A stretch of DNA of 64,000 bases from positions 1,054,001 through 1,118,000 of the forward strand of contig NZ_WYEU01000001.1 of the NCBI RefSeq assembly GCF_015143595.1. Direction: 5' to 3'. Positions 8,115 through 17,200 of the stretch are shown here, one piece after another; positions within the stretch are counted from its first letter, which is position 1; each line of letters starts with the position of its first letter. The notes under the pieces were generated by a model that was not told the DNA's origin, searched no databases, and saw only the letters and a list, made by a program, of their open reading frames with translations. Made by a program: the position numbers and the translations under genes. This DNA comes from Sneathiella sp. P13V-1 (GTDB lineage Bacteria > Pseudomonadota > Alphaproteobacteria > Sneathiellales > Sneathiellaceae).

Positions 8115-8657
8115 TTATTTAGATTGTAGTGCTTTCAAGTCTTCTGCGTAATATTGCTTTTTACTACAGGTATCGATGAAGGTTTGCTGATCATTATCGA
8201 ACTGGTCGGCCATATCGGCGTAGGCTTCCTGGTCTTTCTGATATTTGATAATCCATTCGTTATATTCGTTTGTCAGCTGGTTGTGGCGCTCCACTTTTTC
8301 GGCACGTGCCTTGATCGCTTCGTCATCGTTGAAAGTTTTTGTCGGGTTTTTCTCCAGATATTCATTGGAGATATCAACCTCTTCACCGAGCGCTGCTAGA
8401 TTGTCTGCCTCTGTTTGCAATCTGGCGAACTCAACATCCAGTGCTTTGGTATCTTTATCCAGTTTCTTGGCAAGATTGAGGCATTTTTTGAGCTCTTCCG
8501 GGCGGAGGATGATGTCGTCATAGACTTTATCCACCCCCATCGCTCTCAGCGGTCCATTCAGGGAAAAGAGTTCTTCAAAGCCTTGTTCTGCCGCGGCAGG
8601 AAAGCTGACAGCGCTTGCAAAAACAAAGGCAGCAATAAGACGTCCGGTATGGGCCAT
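8115..8657 (-). CDS. Periplasmic coiled-coil protein of unknown function
   Basis: A 180-residue protein with a clear signal peptide (LIAAFVFASAVSFPAAA, cleavage before EQGFEE). The mature part is almost entirely charged and helical, with heptad-like stretches (about residues 60-165, such as LAKKLDKDTKALDVEFARLQ). Two cysteines, in KKCLNLAKK and DTCSKKQYY, could form a disulphide that ties the helical hairpin. The family is not recognised. It is probably monocistronic. About 180 bases separate it from the VPLPA-CTERM gene. Confidence 0.7.
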   Translation of the reverse strand: MAHTGRLIAAFVFASAVSFPAAAEQGFEELFSLNGPLRAMGVDKVYDDIILRPEELKKCLNLAKKLDKDTKALDVEFARLQTEADNLAALGEEVDISNEYLEKNPTKTFNDDEAIKARAEKVERHNQLTNEYNEWIIKYQKDQEAYADMADQFDNDQQTFIDTCSKKQYYAEDLKALQSK

Positions 8658-8725
8658 GATGTTCTCCTAAAAGGGGGAATTCCCTGAATAAAAGAACCGT
8701 AGAGGAACAATCGGACATTTTTAAG

Positions 8726-8752
8726 AAAAAAGCGCCCAGAGGGGCGCTTTTG
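8726..8752 (-). terminator. Intrinsic terminator after the DUF1330 gene
   Basis: Stem AAAGCGCCC (8729-8737) with GGGCGCTTT (8742-8750), an AGAG loop and A/T runs on both sides. It is placed 4 bases after the stop of the minus-strand DUF1330 gene, whose transcription it should end. Confidence 0.85.
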
Positions 8753-8755
8753 ACA

Positions 8756-9046
8756 TTAAGAGGGAACTTCGTGTGACACGAGTGTCATATCCGCAGCTTC
8801 GTCGCGCAAAGGAATAAGCGCTTGATAGGCATCGGATTGGTACCAACCTTTCAGGCTGTTGCTATCAGGAAATTTTACGATGGCGACCATTTGGTGATCG
8901 GCAGATCCTGCAAGATCTTCTACTCGCTTTCCCTTGAGAAGTGGCTCTCCGCCAAAGGCAGTGAAGGTTTTAGCCGCCGCCGCCGCATATTCTGCCATTT
9001 TTTCGGGGTTCTTAACGGTAACGCTCGCAACAAAAAATGCAGTCAT
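8756..9046 (-). CDS. DUF1330 domain protein
   Basis: A small protein of about 96 residues with a ferredoxin-like (dimeric alpha/beta barrel) fold. It starts FFVASVTVKNPEKMAEYAAAA, with GGEPLLKGK, MVAIVKFPD and SDAYQALIPLRDEAA, all DUF1330 landmarks. The biochemical role of the family is not established. The start at 9046 has the strong site AAAGGAG; the upstream extension to 9097 is unlikely because it would cover the promoter. It is divergent from a TetR-type regulator that probably represses it. Confidence 0.85.
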   Translation of the reverse strand: MTAFFVASVTVKNPEKMAEYAAAAAKTFTAFGGEPLLKGKRVEDLAGSADHQMVAIVKFPDSNSLKGWYQSDAYQALIPLRDEAADMTLVSHEVPS

Positions 9047-9087
9047 TTCAGGTCTCCTTTTATATCGACCGAACTGTGGATAAATGG

Positions 9088-9140
9088 TATTGTACATGTG
9101 TGATCAAAATACATATATGTTTTGTTCATTATTGTACAAT
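9088..9140. promoter_or_regulatory. Symmetric divergent promoter/operator (DUF1330 and TetR genes)
   Basis: TACAAT can be read as a -10 on the plus strand (9135-9140) and on the minus strand (9094-9089). TATTGTACA is repeated directly at 9088-9096 and 9130-9138. The perfect palindrome ACATATATGT (9111-9120) sits almost exactly midway. The arrangement suits one repressor controlling both promoters. Confidence 0.5.
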
Positions 9141-9156
9141 ACTTTTTGGAGAAGAC

Positions 9157-9780
9157 ATGCCGCGCCCATCCAAATTCAATCGCGAGGAAGCTATCGACAA
9201 GGTGATGAATATCCTTTGGCGAAACGGGTATGAAGCTTCATCCGTGAAAGCCTTGTCCGAAGAGTTGGGCATTACCAGATCCAGTTTCTACAACGCCTTT
9301 GGAAGCCGTGAAGATCTGTTTCGGGAAGCTGTGAAACGATATGCAGACCAATCTCCGGATAAAGCCTTTGCTCAATCGTTGCAGGGTGTGAACATCAAGA
9401 AATTGATCACCAGAACCTTTCATCAGGCGGTAAAAGCCCGTCTTGCAGATCAAGAGGCGAGGGGATGCCTTCTGATAAATAGCGTTACAGAACTTTGTAA
9501 TGTGAACAACGAATTGGGGCCTGAGCTTTGCGACATAATCTTGTCCAACCGCGATCGTTTGCGTGAAATTATTCAAGCGGGTTTGGATAACGGTGAATTC
9601 CCTAAAGGAATGGATGTGCAAGCAACTGCCTTGTCCCTGCAAAGCCAGTTAATTGGGATAAATGTCCTTTCAAAAGCCATTCGGGATGAAGATGAATTGT
9701 GGTCGGCAACGGTCAAAGGGCTTCAGGGGCTTGGGGTGTATGATGAGACTTTTTCAGAAGATGGAATGTTTGAGCACTGA
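9157..9780 (+). CDS. TetR/AcrR-family transcriptional regulator
   Basis: About 207 residues. The N-terminal helix-turn-helix (about 10-55) includes LSEELGITRSSFYNAFGSREDLF. The ligand domain carries RGCLLINSVTELC, a cysteine-bearing segment also seen in electrophile- or oxidant-sensing TetR members; thiol sensing is only an inference. The start at 9157 follows TTTTTGGAGAAG; the frame opens further upstream but would cross the promoter. It is divergent from DUF1330. The next genes, ytoQ and the AhpD-like gene, lie downstream on the same strand and could be part of its regulon. Confidence 0.88.
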   Translation: MPRPSKFNREEAIDKVMNILWRNGYEASSVKALSEELGITRSSFYNAFGSREDLFREAVKRYADQSPDKAFAQSLQGVNIKKLITRTFHQAVKARLADQEARGCLLINSVTELCNVNNELGPELCDIILSNRDRLREIIQAGLDNGEFPKGMDVQATALSLQSQLIGINVLSKAIRDEDELWSATVKGLQGLGVYDETFSEDGMFEH

Positions 9781-9832
9781 CAAAGTCGCCTATAACCGTT
9801 AGAACAAGTCTAAGACAGCTAGTGAGGATCAC

Positions 9833-10300
9833 ATGAACGAAAAAATCTGGAGCATTTACTTATCTGGGGAAATTCACACCGATTGGCGGGAGAGAATTAT
9901 GGACGGCGCAAAAGCAGCAGGCCTGCCGGTTGTTTTTAACGGCCCCATTACGGTTCATGAAGATAGCGATGATTGCGGTGTGGCCATTTTTGGCGCAGAA
10001 GAAAATAAATACTGGCACGATCATAAAGGCGCGCTTCTAAATAGTGTCCGCACCGGGACATTGTTGAAAGAGGCAGATATCGTCATTGTTCGTTTTGGGG
10101 AGAAATACAAACAATGGAACGCGGCTTTTGATGCAGGACAGGCAGCCGCATTTGGTATTCCGTATCTGACATTACATCCCGCGGAACATGATCACGCGTT
10201 GAAAGAAGTGGATTCTGCGGCGGCTGGCATGGCTCGGGAGCCAGAGCAAATTGTCGAGGCTTTGGCCTATATCATTCATGGTCAGATGCCAGTCAGATAA
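9833..10300 (+). CDS. ytoQ: YtoQ family protein
   Basis: A 155-residue cytoplasmic protein of the YtoQ family, recognised by WSIYLSGEIHTDWRERI at the start and the nucleoside-2-deoxyribosyltransferase-like core (GAEENKYWHDHKGA, ADIVIVRFGEKYKQWNAAFDAG). Its function is not established; the fold suggests nucleotide or nucleoside handling. TGAGGATCAC precedes the ATG. Only 23 bases separate it from the AhpD-like gene, so the two are probably an operon. Confidence 0.85.
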   Translation: MNEKIWSIYLSGEIHTDWRERIMDGAKAAGLPVVFNGPITVHEDSDDCGVAIFGAEENKYWHDHKGALLNSVRTGTLLKEADIVIVRFGEKYKQWNAAFDAGQAAAFGIPYLTLHPAEHDHALKEVDSAAAGMAREPEQIVEALAYIIHGQMPVR

Positions 10301-10323
10301 ATAATAACAAATGTGGGGGGAAC

Positions 10324-10932
10324 ATGGCTTGGATTGAGGTTATTCCATACGAAGCGGCAAAGGGTCGTCTAAAGAAGCTGTATGATCGGGTAAAGGGGCC
10401 GGACAACAATGTGGACAACATCATGATGTCCCATTCATTGAGGCCCCATACGATGGAAGGGCATATGGCCCTTTACAAGTATGTATTGCACCATACCGGC
10501 AACAAGGTCCCCAAGTGGTTTTTGGAAACCCTTGGTGTCTGGGTGAGTTCCCTCAACAATTGCGATTACTGTGTAGAGCATCATTTTGCGGGCTTGAAGC
10601 GGTTGCTTAATGATGACCCAAAAGCCAACGCGATCCGCGCGAGTATTGATGCCCGCGATCCGGATCAGGCCCCCCTTACAGATCGCGAGAAAACGGCTAT
10701 GAAATATGCGGTCGTCCTCACAGGGGATCCATCCGGTGTAACTGAACAGATGATTGAGGAGCTCAGAGCTTCCGGTTTTGATGACGGAGAGATCCTGGAG
10801 ATCAATCAGGTAACTGCCTATTTCGCCTATGCCAACAGAACGGTTCTGGGGCTTGGATGTTCCACAGACGGGGATATCTTAGGCCTGTCACCCGGAAATT
10901 CAGAAAATCCGGATGACTGGTCACATAAATAG
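10324..10932 (+). CDS. Peroxidase-related AhpD-like protein (CMD family)
   Basis: A 202-residue carboxymuconolactone-decarboxylase/AhpD-fold protein. The redox motif is in NNCDYCVEHHFAGL, giving the CxxC plus histidine arrangement of AhpD. It belongs to the group usually labelled uncharacterised peroxidase-related enzyme. It probably reduces a peroxide or acts as a thiol oxidoreductase in the cytoplasm. GTGGGGGG lies just upstream of the ATG. It follows ytoQ closely and ends 3 bases from the stop of a convergent alkylation-repair gene. Confidence 0.87.
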   Translation: MAWIEVIPYEAAKGRLKKLYDRVKGPDNNVDNIMMSHSLRPHTMEGHMALYKYVLHHTGNKVPKWFLETLGVWVSSLNNCDYCVEHHFAGLKRLLNDDPKANAIRASIDARDPDQAPLTDREKTAMKYAVVLTGDPSGVTEQMIEELRASGFDDGEILEINQVTAYFAYANRTVLGLGCSTDGDILGLSPGNSENPDDWSHK

Positions 10933-10935
10933 GAT

Positions 10936-12042
10936 TTAGGGGAGTTTAAGGGTAAAGCTCTCGCTGGCGACTTCCGTCCCGTTCACAAGGATGCTGATTT
11001 TATGGTCACCCGCATAATGCTTGCGGGTGGTGAAATCTGTGAAGTTATGAGATTTGGCAAGGTTTATAGAGCTGCTATCCGGCTCTCCCTCACGGAACAT
11101 AAACACTTTGCGGGAGGTTTTGCCTCTCGCCTTCATAAAATCCACCGCATATTCAATACGAAGCCGTTCCGGAAGCGGACCGATAAGGTTGGCGTTAAAC
11201 TGGAAATGTTGTTTTTCTCCAAGATTAATCTCAGAATTTTCGAGTGTTAGCACTGCATTCTCGACCTGCACTGGGTTCATCCCAAACAGGGCTAGGGCGT
11301 CCGGATGGCTGGCTTTTAAAAGGGTACGAAGACCATGTCTTAAGATCCAGTCCGTATTGGGGTGTGTGCCAATTTTGCGCTTTGCAAAATCCAATACGGC
11401 ATCCGGGTTGTCTTTCGCAATATCGTTGAGATTGTTGGCGACACTCTTCTGTACAAACTTACTGTTATCCTGAACAAGATTTTCCAGTATGGGAAAGATG
11501 GGGGTCGGGTCTTTCTTTAAGGCGGGAAGTGCCATCGCCCACGGAAGGCGTGGGCGGCACCCCTCGCTTGAAAATCGCCGGACGTGATCATGAGGGTGCG
11601 TCGATAACTCTTGCATCCAAGACATCATGTGGTCGTGGTGGTCTTGAATAAAAGGGCGAACAGCAAGTTCTGAAGAGGTTCCATGATGTGTGAAATAACA
11701 GAGGGCTTCCTTGATCCCTTCAAGATTCATATCTTCGCGCCTTAACACAACATAGTCAGGCACGAATAAAGAAAGCATATCGGCATATTTCTGCGCGTCC
11801 GGGGCCGCCACAGGAGGCAGAATTTCTTTCAGTATTGCGATGGCCTCAGTTGGCTCATCTGGAAGGAATTCATTGAGTAGAGAGGTTATTCTGGCAGCAC
11901 GTTCTTTAAGGGTCATCTCCTCCCAGGGAGCGTTAAAGCAGGCGTCTATAAAGCCATCTGTAGAGACATTGTGTTTTGCCAGCTCTGCAGCAATTAACTC
12001 CACATAGTCTTCTGAATACAGGCTTCTCAGCTCAACAGCCAT
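10936..12042 (-). CDS. HEAT-repeat DNA alkylation repair protein (AlkD-like)
   Basis: A 368-residue helical-repeat protein of the DNA alkylation repair family (PF08713 type). HEAT-like repeats run from about residue 90 to 240 (for example FVQKSVANNLNDIAKDNPDAVLDFAKR). The tryptophan/arginine-rich stretch DHVRRFSSEGCRPRLPWAMAL is typical of this subgroup. The C-terminal 100 residues form a beta-rich extension rather than more repeats. AlkC/AlkD relatives excise N3- and N7-alkylpurines without base flipping, but activity of this subgroup is not certain. It faces the AhpD-like gene tail to tail. Confidence 0.82.
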   Translation of the reverse strand: MAVELRSLYSEDYVELIAAELAKHNVSTDGFIDACFNAPWEEMTLKERAARITSLLNEFLPDEPTEAIAILKEILPPVAAPDAQKYADMLSLFVPDYVVLRREDMNLEGIKEALCYFTHHGTSSELAVRPFIQDHHDHMMSWMQELSTHPHDHVRRFSSEGCRPRLPWAMALPALKKDPTPIFPILENLVQDNSKFVQKSVANNLNDIAKDNPDAVLDFAKRKIGTHPNTDWILRHGLRTLLKASHPDALALFGMNPVQVENAVLTLENSEINLGEKQHFQFNANLIGPLPERLRIEYAVDFMKARGKTSRKVFMFREGEPDSSSINLAKSHNFTDFTTRKHYAGDHKISILVNGTEVASESFTLKLP

Positions 12043-12109
12043 TTAAACTCCCCCGAATTATTAGTGATTGATTAGGGAGGATATGGGGAAGTGTAAATTG
12101 AATACAAAC

Positions 12110-12154
12110 AAAAAAAGCCCGGCCATCTCTCCCCTTATCGAGAGTTGGCCGGGC
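12110..12154 (-). terminator. Intrinsic terminator after ompW
   Basis: The 9-bp stem GCCCGGCCA (12117-12125) with TGGCCGGGC (12146-12154), extended inward by CTCT/AGAG, is followed on the minus strand by seven T. It lies 20 bases after the stop of the OmpW-family gene. Confidence 0.88.
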
Positions 12155-12173
12155 GAGCTAGAGAGCTAAACTC

Positions 12174-12818
12174 TTAGAATGTGTAACCGAAACCGATACC
12201 GAAGATCCAAGGGTCGATATTCACATCTTTGGCGTTAATGGCACCGCCATTAACTTTTACATCGGTTTCAAGGAAGATTTTCTTCACATCGAAGTTGAGG
12301 GACCAGTTATTACCAAACTGATAGTCCAGACCGGCCTGAAGGGCGAAGCCAAATCCGTCTTCATATTCTACAGAGTTTACAGGGGCGCTTTCGCCATCCT
12401 GATTGTAGAAGAAGGTGTAGTTCACGCCAGCGCCGATATAGGGGCTGAAGCTGCTTTTTGGCATGAAGTGATACTGTAGTGTCAGGGTAGGTGGCAGAAG
12501 CCATACATCACCCAGATCCGCATCACCTGGCAGGGTGGTGCCGCTGACTGTTACATCATGCTTTGTTGTGGCAAGGATCAGCTCAGCTGCGATGTTGTCT
12601 GTAAAAAAATAGGTGAAGTCAACTTCAGGAACGTAAGACTCGTCCACATTTGCCTGACCGCCGATGGCATCAGTTGTACCGCTTGAATCGGGGGTCACCG
12701 CGATACCGCGGAAACGAACCAGAAAATCACCAGCTTCTTTTGCAACGGCGCCGGAGGCACCTGTTGTTACCAATACAGCCGCGCCCGCGAGCATGGATAA
12801 CAATTTACCTGCTTTCAT
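12174..12818 (-). CDS. ompW: OmpW-family outer-membrane protein
   Basis: A 214-residue protein. A signal peptide ends about GASGAVAKEAGD, followed by an eight-stranded beta-barrel pattern. Family landmarks are FLVRFRGIAVTPDSS at the start, LTLQYHFMPKSSFSPYIGAGVNYTFFY in the middle and the terminal aromatic WIFGIGFGYTF. OmpW proteins form narrow hydrophobic channels in the outer membrane. A perfect FNR-type box lies 103 bases upstream of the start codon, so oxygen-limited expression is likely, as known for E. coli ompW. Single gene with its own terminator. Confidence 0.92.
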   Translation of the reverse strand: MKAGKLLSMLAGAAVLVTTGASGAVAKEAGDFLVRFRGIAVTPDSSGTTDAIGGQANVDESYVPEVDFTYFFTDNIAAELILATTKHDVTVSGTTLPGDADLGDVWLLPPTLTLQYHFMPKSSFSPYIGAGVNYTFFYNQDGESAPVNSVEYEDGFGFALQAGLDYQFGNNWSLNFDVKKIFLETDVKVNGGAINAKDVNIDPWIFGIGFGYTF

Positions 12819-12920
12819 AATAACTCTCCAAATACTGGACCAAATGGCAGTGAACTGCCGGAAAAAGGTTCCCCCACCTCTTTGTTAGTAACCAGATAAC
12901 GCTCGAGAGTTTGATTGGAA

Positions 12921-12934
12921 TTGATTGAAATCAA
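12921..12934 (-). promoter_or_regulatory. FNR/ANR-type binding site upstream of ompW
   Basis: TTGATTGAAATCAA is a perfect match to the FNR consensus TTGAT-N4-ATCAA. If it activates at -41.5, the start site falls near 12886, and TATCTG at 12898-12893 (minus strand) would serve as the -10. Confidence 0.75.
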
Positions 12935-12991
12935 CCCAATGAAATGTCCGGCAGCCTGTTGTATGGATGCAACAAAACTGCCGGTCAAAAG

Positions 12992-14164
12992 TCAGGATTT
13001 CGGAAGCTGTGTTTCGACCAAATGGGCCCAAAGGCTTGCGCCGGTCGACAGGATTTCATCATTGAAATCATATTTCGGGTGGTGGACCGTATGTGTGTGA
13101 TTTTCATCCCGTGCCCCAAGGAAAATATAGGCTCCCGGGCAGGCTTCCAGCATAAAGGCGAAGTCTTCACTGCCCATTCGTACAGGGGCTTCCGTGTTGA
13201 CATTATTGGCCCCAACGATATCAGCAGCTGCTTTTGCAACAATATCCACCTCACGGTCGTGGTTGACGGTGCATGGATAGTTTCGTTTGTAGTTGAGCTC
13301 TACTTCCACTCCAAATGTCGCACCGATTCCTTCGCAGATCTCACGGAACCTGTTTTCTACATAGTCACGGAGTTCAGGTGTCGTAGTACGGATAGAGGCC
13401 GTCAGTTTCGCGTCATGCGGAATAACGTTCTGGGCGGTTCCGGAATGAAATTCGGTAACACTGATAACCACATTATCAATCGGGCTGATATTTCGGGACA
13501 CAATTGATTGCAGGGCAACATGAAGCTGAACTCCTGCGGTCAGTGGATCGTTCGACCGCTGTGGGTGCGCAGCGTGACCACCTTTGCCTCTTATGGTCAC
13601 CTCCGCTACATCCGCAGACGCCATCAATGTGCCTTTGCGGATGTGGAAAGTACCTTTGGGCTGATCGGGCATGTTGTGAAGACCATAAACCGCATCACAG
13701 GGAAAGCGTTCGAACAGACCATCTTTAACCATGGCATCACCGCCGCCGCCGCCTTCTTCGGCGGGTTGGAAGATGAAATTTACCGTGCCACTGAAGTTAC
13801 GGGTTTCGGAAAGGTATTTGGCGGCACCCAGCAAGATTGCCGTATGGCCATCATGGCCACAGGCATGCATTTTACCTTCATAAATGGACTGATAGTCACA
13901 GCCGGTAAGTTCCTGCATCGGCAGGGCATCCATATCAGCCCGGATCCCGATGGTACGGTTGCTCTCTCCTTGCCCTTTCAGAACCCCTACCACACCGGTC
14001 ACACCAATGCCTTCGTGAACTTCCATCCCCCAATCACGGAGCTTTTCTGCGACAATTTGCGCTGTGCGAACTTCTTCAAAGCAAAGTTCAGGGTGTTTGT
14101 GAATGTCACGGCGCCATGTTTGCATGTCATCATGCAATTCTGCGATCCGGTTATAAACGGGCAT
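12992..14164 (-). CDS. M20-family amidohydrolase (hippurate hydrolase / N-acyl amino acid hydrolase-like)
   Basis: A 390-residue zinc peptidase-fold enzyme of the M20D type. The metal-binding segments are ACGHDGHTAILLGAA and PAEEGGGGG, with later residues in MGSEDFAFMLE. The dimerisation domain lies about residues 185-295. It probably removes an acyl or aroyl group from an amino acid in the cytoplasm. Length matches the family (about 390). It is transcribed alone from the minus strand, 107 bases downstream of the hybrid kinase. It has no visible link to ompW on its other side. Confidence 0.88.
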   Translation of the reverse strand: MPVYNRIAELHDDMQTWRRDIHKHPELCFEEVRTAQIVAEKLRDWGMEVHEGIGVTGVVGVLKGQGESNRTIGIRADMDALPMQELTGCDYQSIYEGKMHACGHDGHTAILLGAAKYLSETRNFSGTVNFIFQPAEEGGGGGDAMVKDGLFERFPCDAVYGLHNMPDQPKGTFHIRKGTLMASADVAEVTIRGKGGHAAHPQRSNDPLTAGVQLHVALQSIVSRNISPIDNVVISVTEFHSGTAQNVIPHDAKLTASIRTTTPELRDYVENRFREICEGIGATFGVEVELNYKRNYPCTVNHDREVDIVAKAAADIVGANNVNTEAPVRMGSEDFAFMLEACPGAYIFLGARDENHTHTVHHPKYDFNDEILSTGASLWAHLVETQLPKS

Positions 14165-14271
14165 GAGGTTCCTCTTATTGTGCGATAATCCAACGGGTGA
14201 TCAGACGATCTGGGCCGGAACAGTATAGCGGTTCATCGTTTGATATCACACAATAAAAGTTAAGCTGGTGA

Positions 14272-17200
14272 TCAGTCTACTTTTGCGGAAAGCCAGTCAA
14301 TGGTCTCTGCAACCGTTTCTCTTAATTCACCCAATCGACTGGTCACTAATTCCAATTCATCGTTATTTTTCTCAAAAACGGCGGCTATTTCTGATAGACG
14401 ATAGCAATAAAGTGCACTTGCCGCCCCCCTAAGAGCATGTCCAGCCTCCAGCACCCTTTTGGAATCTCTACCAGCAACCCCTTCTTCGATTTCTGCCAGT
14501 TGTTCTTTAAAACTGTCTGGCGCGAGGGCCAGCATGGCAGACATTGCTTCCTGTCCGATTTGCTCGCCGAGGGCGGATAGCTCCTGTTCGTCTCCCATCG
14601 GAGTTTCCTCAGCCGCTACATCACTTGTTGATTTTTCTTCGGTCAAAGTTATCGACACTTCATCTGTCTCCGGGAAATACTTGTTAAGGATAGTATGCAA
14701 CTGATCTTCCTTAAAGGGTTTTGTCAAAATATCATCCATGCCTGCCTTGAGGAACTTTTGCCGGTTTTCTTCAAAGGCATCCGCTGTCAGACCAATAATC
14801 TTGGTGTTACGGCCATTTTTCTGGGCGCGAATGGTGGCTGTTGCTGCAATTCCATCCATGACCGGCATATGGGCATCCATGAAAATCAAATCTGGTTTTA
14901 CGTCGGCAAAACTGTCCGCCGCGATCTTGCCATTGGCCGCTAACGTCACTTCACAGCCTGTTTTGTTCAGGAAGGATTGAGCAACGATTGCGTTGACCGA
15001 ATTATCTTCAACCACCATTACCTTAAGGCCCGGGCGAAGGACTATTGTATTGGACGGGGCTGCGGCTGGTACATCAACTTCTTCAACTTGTTGGGCTGCG
15101 TTCATCGGAATTTCAACCTTAAACTCGGTACCTTCTCCGACTTTACTGGTCACGGATATTGTCCCGTCCATTAATCTTACCAGTTTCGAGACGATGGAAA
15201 GTCCCAGCCCTGTTCCCCCAAATTTTCGTGTGATGGTGTTGTCTTCCTGGGTGAAAGGGTTGAAGATTTCCTCCAGACGGTCTGAAGCGATGCCGACACC
15301 CGTGTCCGTGACCGTCATTTTCAGCAGGAACATGGCCGGTGCATAATCCGGCTCAAGGTCAAGCCGAACAGTAACATTGCCTTCGTTGGTAAACTTGATC
15401 GCGTTACCGACCAGGTTGGTGAGGATCTGCCTGAATCTCACAGGATCGCCAATGAGTTGAGGTGAAGGATGATAATCCGGCAAATGATGAATGAGGGTCA
15501 GATCCTTTTCAGAGGCCATGGCTCTTAACGGGGTCAGGCTTGTTGAGACAAGAACACCCAGGTCAAAAGGTGTTTGCTCAATCTCTAGGGCACCCGCCTC
15601 GATTTTGCTCATATCAAGAATATCATTGATGATGGACAACAGGGCGTTGCTGGAACTCATGATGGTTTGCGTAAAAGTTTCCTGTTCGGCATCCAGATCT
15701 GTACCCTGCAGCAGCTGCGCCATCCCCATGATACCATTTAGAGGCGTCCTGATTTCATGGCTCATGGTTGAGAGAAACGTTGATTTGGCTTCGTTCGATC
15801 GTTCAGCATCGATCCTGGCCCGAATAAGGTTTAACCGATCAAGGCGGCGTTCTGTGATATCCGTTTCGATACCAATAAACCCGGTTACTTCCCCATCTTG
15901 ATTGGTCAGCGGGTTTCCAGTGATTTGAAGCCAGATCTCCCGCCCGTCTTTGGTGTAGTTGAGGATTTCTTCGTTAAAGGCGCGTTTTTCGCGCACGGCT
16001 TTAGAAATACGTTTTGCGGTCCGTGGGCTGGTATTCTCTCCTTGTAGCAATAGCCCAGGTTTTTTCCCCTTCATATCTTCTAGGGTATAGCCGGTGATGC
16101 GCGTCATGCCCTCGTTGGCCCATTCAAGAACTCCTTTCTCATCGGTAATAATCACGCCATTAGTCGTCTGGCTGGCCACCATGGAAAGGCGCGCAAGCTC
16201 TTCGGTGCGCTCTTTTACCCTGTCCTCCAGATTGGCGCTCATTTCTTTCAACGCATTAATATAGCTGCGCATACTGTCGCTACTATTCTGAAGCGCTTGT
16301 GAAAGTTCATCATACTCAAGAATTGGGCTTCTTGGAAAAGTGATCTCTTTATCATCTTTTTCAAGGGTCTTGATTTTCTTGCTGGCTTTAGCAAGCCGCT
16401 GGATAGGTGAGATGAGGATATGACCCAGCAAATGAGAAACGGCGAGTGCGGTGGCAACAAGGATTGCCAGAGAGAACATGGTTTGGGCGCGAACCTTGTA
16501 CAAGATATCAACAAGCGGATGGGCCGGAGAGGAGACCATGATTTCTGACACGCCAATGTCCGGAAGGGGTGGAAGAATGGTATAATATTCGCTTAATGAC
16601 CATCTGGTCATGGAGGCCATTTCCCCCTCTGGCTGCCAGATATTTAAATTATCGTACAGGTGCTGCCTTGTTCCTTTTTCAGTCGATACTTTGCTTTTCC
16701 CCAGAAGGATGGGAGGGGTGTCGTTGAAAAAACTGACCCTTGCAGCGAGTCCAGCCAGTTGGAAATGCAGGTTATTTTTACCGGGTTCCACGTTTCCAAA
16801 CTTACCCTGAATACCTTCATCGCTTTGATAGGATGCTTGCAGTTCTTCTGCGATAAGAGTGCCATAGTCCAGCATGTTGTGATGCAGATTATCTTCCTGC
16901 AGGGATTTCACCCGATAGCCATTAAGAATGATGGGGATGGCACCTGCCAGAATGGTGAGCAGCATCAGAAAGCTGGTGACAATATATTTTCCGGAAAACT
17001 GGTAGTTTACATCTGCGGTTTCATCTTTTTTAATCAAATAGAAAAAACTGACAATCAAGGAGGCCAAGACCGCATTGAAGACGCCGTTAATGGCCTGTTT
17101 CATAGCGATTAACAGACTGGCGTTCAGGTTCAGGTCAAGCACGCCAAAATAAAAGACGAAAACAAGGGGGACGCCGCAAAAGACCCAATAGAGGAGGTCG

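Noticed and set aside
13508-14188. 226-codon plus-strand frame opposite the M20 hydrolase
   Set aside because: It overlaps fully an enzyme with complete metal-binding motifs and shows no recognisable protein features of its own.
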